NCBI GenBank assembly: GCA_025934895.1 | Contig: JAICWH010000013.1 | Span: forward strand, 1 to 39,554 | DNA: 39,554 nucleotides | DNA from: Nocardioidaceae bacterium | GTDB lineage: Bacteria; Actinomycetota; Actinomycetes; Propionibacteriales; Nocardioidaceae | Direction of reading: 5' to 3' | Shown: in pieces, positions 37,561 through 39,554 of the stretch | How the letters are laid out: each line of letters opens with the position of its first letter | How positions within the stretch are numbered: position 1 is the stretch's first letter | The notes under the pieces: generated by a model | The model's input: the letters and a program-made list of their open reading frames with translations, nothing else | Database searches by the model: none | Told to the model about the DNA's origin: nothing | Program-made: the position numbers and the translations under genes

Positions 37561-38487
37561 GTGCCCTCGCGTCTGATGCTGCTCGACACCGCTTCGATGT
37601 ACTTCCGCGCCTTCTACGGCGTCCCGGACTCGTTCCACGCTCCCGACGGCACCCCCGTCAACGCCGTACGCGGCCTGCTGGACTTCATCTCCCGCCTGGT
37701 CACGGACTATCGCCCGACCCATCTCGCCTGCTGCTGGGACAACGACTGGCGCCCTCAGTGGCGCGTCGACCTGATCCCGTCGTACAAGGCACATCGGGTC
37801 GAGTACGTCGTGGCGGCCGGCCCCGATGTCGAGGTCGTCCCCGACCCGCTCGAGGTGCAGGTGCCGATCATCCGCGACGTGCTCGGCGCCGTGGGGATCG
37901 CGGTCGTGGGCGCGGACGGCTACGAGGCGGACGATGTCATCGGGACGCTGTCGCGCGACGCCGGGATGCCGGTCGACGTGGTCACCGGAGACCGTGACCT
38001 GTTCCAGCTGGTGGACGACGAGGCGGAGGTGCGGGTCCTCTACATCGCGCGTGGGGTCGGGCGCCATGAGCGAGTGACCAACGCGGTGCTCCGCGAGAAG
38101 TACGGCATCGACGGGGGGCAGTACGCCGACTTCGCAGCCCTTCGGGGCGATCCTTCCGACGGGCTGCCAGGGGTCAGCGGCATCGGTGAGAAGACCGCGA
38201 CGACTCTGCTGCAGCGGTTCGGGTCGATCGAAGGGCTGCGGACAGCCGCTGAGGACCCCGGCGCCAACATCGCGCCGAGCCCGCGACGGAAGATCATCGC
38301 GGCTGCGGACTACCTCGAGGTCGCGCCGAAGGTCACCGCGGTGGCTCGCGGCATCGACCTCGGCGAGCCCGACCTCCTGCTGCCCTTGACGCCGCGCGAC
38401 CCCGAGGAGCTGGTGCGGCTGGCGACGAAGTGGACCCTTGATTCGCCGGTGGCCCGGCTCGTCGAGGCCCTTACCAACCTCCGCTGA
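37561..38487 (+). CDS. 5'-3' exonuclease (FEN/PolI N-terminal type)
   Basis: This 308-residue protein is a stand-alone version of the DNA polymerase I 5' nuclease domain. It begins LMLLDTASMYFRAFYG with the first metal Asp. GYEADDVIGTL and VTGDRDLFQLV hold the acidic metal cluster, and the H3TH motif lies in GDPSDGLPGVSGIGEKTATTLL. It would remove 5' flaps or degrade RNA primers. The start is GTG at 37561, 107 bases from the divergent AsnC start. A repeat array lies right after the stop. Confidence 0.94.
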   Translation: MPSRLMLLDTASMYFRAFYGVPDSFHAPDGTPVNAVRGLLDFISRLVTDYRPTHLACCWDNDWRPQWRVDLIPSYKAHRVEYVVAAGPDVEVVPDPLEVQVPIIRDVLGAVGIAVVGADGYEADDVIGTLSRDAGMPVDVVTGDRDLFQLVDDEAEVRVLYIARGVGRHERVTNAVLREKYGIDGGQYADFAALRGDPSDGLPGVSGIGEKTATTLLQRFGSIEGLRTAAEDPGANIAPSPRRKIIAAADYLEVAPKVTAVARGIDLGEPDLLLPLTPRDPEELVRLATKWTLDSPVARLVEALTNLR

Positions 38488-38509
38488 ACGCCGTGTTGGC
38501 GCGCCGAAA

Positions 38510-38599
38510 ACCCGGCGAGTCGGCGCATCCGCAGGGGACGGCGCTCGAGACGGCAGGCCTGCGGGCCCAAACCCCTCGTCGACTCGGCGCATCCGCAGG
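38510..38599 (+). repeat. two direct copies of the convergent-end repeat
   Basis: Copies at 38510-38535 (core GGCGAGTCGGC) and 38574-38599 (core GTCGACTCGGC), both followed by GCATCCGCAGG, lie 64 bases apart, twice the usual period. The DNA between them may be a decayed copy. Confidence 0.85.
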
Positions 38600-38665
38600 T
38601 GGTGGTGACAGGCGCGGCTCCATGGACGACGTCGTACCAGGGAACCCGGCTCGACCCGGTTCCGG

Positions 38666-38754
38666 CCTGCGGGCGCGCCGGCTCGACCCGGTTCGGCCTG
38701 CGGACGCGCCGACTCGGCAGGTTGGGGGCCTGCGGACGCGCCGACTCGGCAGGT
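38666..38754 (-). repeat. three inverted copies of the convergent-end repeat
   Basis: Copies at 38666-38691, 38697-38722 and 38729-38754 point opposite to the copies at 38510-38599. A partial copy precedes them at about 38646-38660. The two right copies are identical to copies in the left array, and the gap TGGGGG is the complement of the CCCCCA gap there. Confidence 0.93.
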
Positions 38755-38763
38755 CCCGGGGGG
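38698..38763 (-). repeat. right arm of a 66-bp perfect inverted repeat
   Basis: Exact reverse complement of 36853-36918. The two arms bound a 1.9-kb segment carrying the AsnC and exonuclease genes. Confidence 0.85.
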
Positions 38764-38774
38764 GTGCCTCCCCG

Positions 38775-39554
38775 TCAGGCGATGGGGAGCAGCGTCTGCG
38801 CCTCGGCGGCCCGCCGTGACGCCGCCGCAGAACGCGATGTCTCGGCCAGCGCGGAGGGGTCGGTAGCCGCGTGCTTGCGCCACCAGTCCTGCCCGGCGGG
38901 CGGAAGCGTGTGGATCGGGTCGTAGTACTCGTACGTGCGGGTCAGCGCGTCGGGGTCCGAGGCCTCGATCGACGTACGGTAGTTCTTCGTCCAGTACGAG
39001 ATCCCGCGCTCGTGGTCGTAGTCGGCGAGCTGGTGCACCCACCGCTTGCCCACGAACGGCACGTCGCACACGATCCGCGGTGTGGCGAAGCCCGGCAGGT
39101 AGCCCATCAGGTGGTGCTGCAGCCGCTGGGCGTCCGCGACGGAGACGCGCCAGTGCTCGGCGAACGGGATCATGTCGCACATGTAGAAGTAGTAGGGCAT
39201 GATCTGCGCCCCGTCGAGCAGCGCGAAGCACAGGTCGAGCAGGGAGCCCGGGTCGGCGTTGACCCCGGCCAGCAGCACGCCCTGGTTGCGGACGTCGCGC
39301 ACTCCCGCGTCGAGCATCGCCTTGGTGGCCTTGGCGACCAGCGGGGTGACGGACGCAGCGTGGTTCACGTGGGTGTGGATCGCCAGCGAGACACCCCGCT
39401 CCCGAGCGGTCCGAGCGACGCGTTCCACACCGGCGCGTACGTCGTCCTGCAGCCAGTGCTGCGGCAGGCCGGCGAGCGCCTTGGTGGCCAGCCGGATGTC
39501 GCGGATGTTGTCGATCTCGAGCAGGGCGGTCAGGAACTCCTCGAGCCGCGGCCA
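38775..39554 (-). CDS. KamA-family radical SAM protein (lysine 2,3-aminomutase-like), 5' end cut off
   Basis: The last 259 residues of a KamA/lysine 2,3-aminomutase-like protein are in the window; the frame is open to the right edge, so the radical SAM CxxxCxxC motif would lie outside. Visible family features are RDIRLATKALAGLPQHWL, then IHTHVNHAASVTPLVAKATK, RNQGVLLAGVNADP and MPYYFYMCDMIPFAEHWRVS, plus RIVCDVPFVGKRWV near the end of the barrel, probably the PLP part. It may interconvert lysine or glutamate isomers, or be a relative of unknown substrate. It converges on the exonuclease gene. Confidence 0.88.
   Translation of the reverse strand, partial: WPRLEEFLTALLEIDNIRDIRLATKALAGLPQHWLQDDVRAGVERVARTARERGVSLAIHTHVNHAASVTPLVAKATKAMLDAGVRDVRNQGVLLAGVNADPGSLLDLCFALLDGAQIMPYYFYMCDMIPFAEHWRVSVADAQRLQHHLMGYLPGFATPRIVCDVPFVGKRWVHQLADYDHERGISYWTKNYRTSIEASDPDALTRTYEYYDPIHTLPPAGQDWWRKHAATDPSALAETSRSAAASRRAAEAQTLLPIA

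Overview
The window is high-GC actinobacterial chromosome. It carries a complete Pup-proteasome locus, a mycothiol biosynthesis gene (mshC) and many genes with a TANNNT hexamer 6-7 bases before the start codon. The gene order matches the uppP-mshC-metH-mpa-dop-pup-prcBA-pafABC-tatAC-helY stretch known from mycobacteria and other actinobacteria. Protein character and gene content suggest a Nocardioides-like member of the Propionibacteriales; that placement is inference.

Positions 1-1400 look accessory: a MazF-like toxin with its antitoxin, unassigned DNA with an 18-bp palindrome, and tRNA-Leu(GAG), whose 3' end faces this segment. From 1512 to about 18660 lie housekeeping and conserved genes: an M20 peptidase, DUF5703 plus a universal stress protein, an aldo/keto reductase, uppP, a CorA-type transporter, a conserved trio (histidine phosphatase, DUF3090, SCO1664-type kinase-fold protein) leading into mshC, a PAC2-family protein, metH-HAD-MOSC, a RecB-type nuclease and a site-2 protease.

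The tagging and proteolysis region runs from 18703 to 32182. It contains trmI, the proteasome ATPase (arc/mpa), a divergent NUDIX gene, dop, pup, prcB, prcA, a membrane-anchored multicopper oxidase that is not part of the canonical cluster, pafA, an FKBP lipoprotein and pafB-pafC. ARC unfolds pupylated proteins, PrcBA degrades them, PafA attaches Pup and Dop removes it. This Pup already ends in Glu. tatA-tatC, a conserved hypothetical and the Ski2-like helicase helY follow. An AsnC regulator, a 5'-3' exonuclease and an incomplete KamA-type radical SAM gene close the window.

The most unusual signal is a 26-bp repeat family with core GCCGAGTCGGC followed by GC(A/G)TCCGCAGG. At least 13 copies lie in or next to spaces between convergent genes (10.1, 21.6-21.8, 36.9 and 38.5-38.8 kb), often in tandem at a 31-32 bp period. 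One copy lies inside the 3' part of the NUDIX ORF, where the frame runs on into a small membrane-protein ORF that has its own ribosome site. Two arrays form a 66-bp perfect inverted repeat around the AsnC-exonuclease pair. Other points of interest are a 24-bp minisatellite in the mshC C-terminus, a hairpin leader on pup, a nested hairpin just after prcA, and an operator-like palindrome before pafB.
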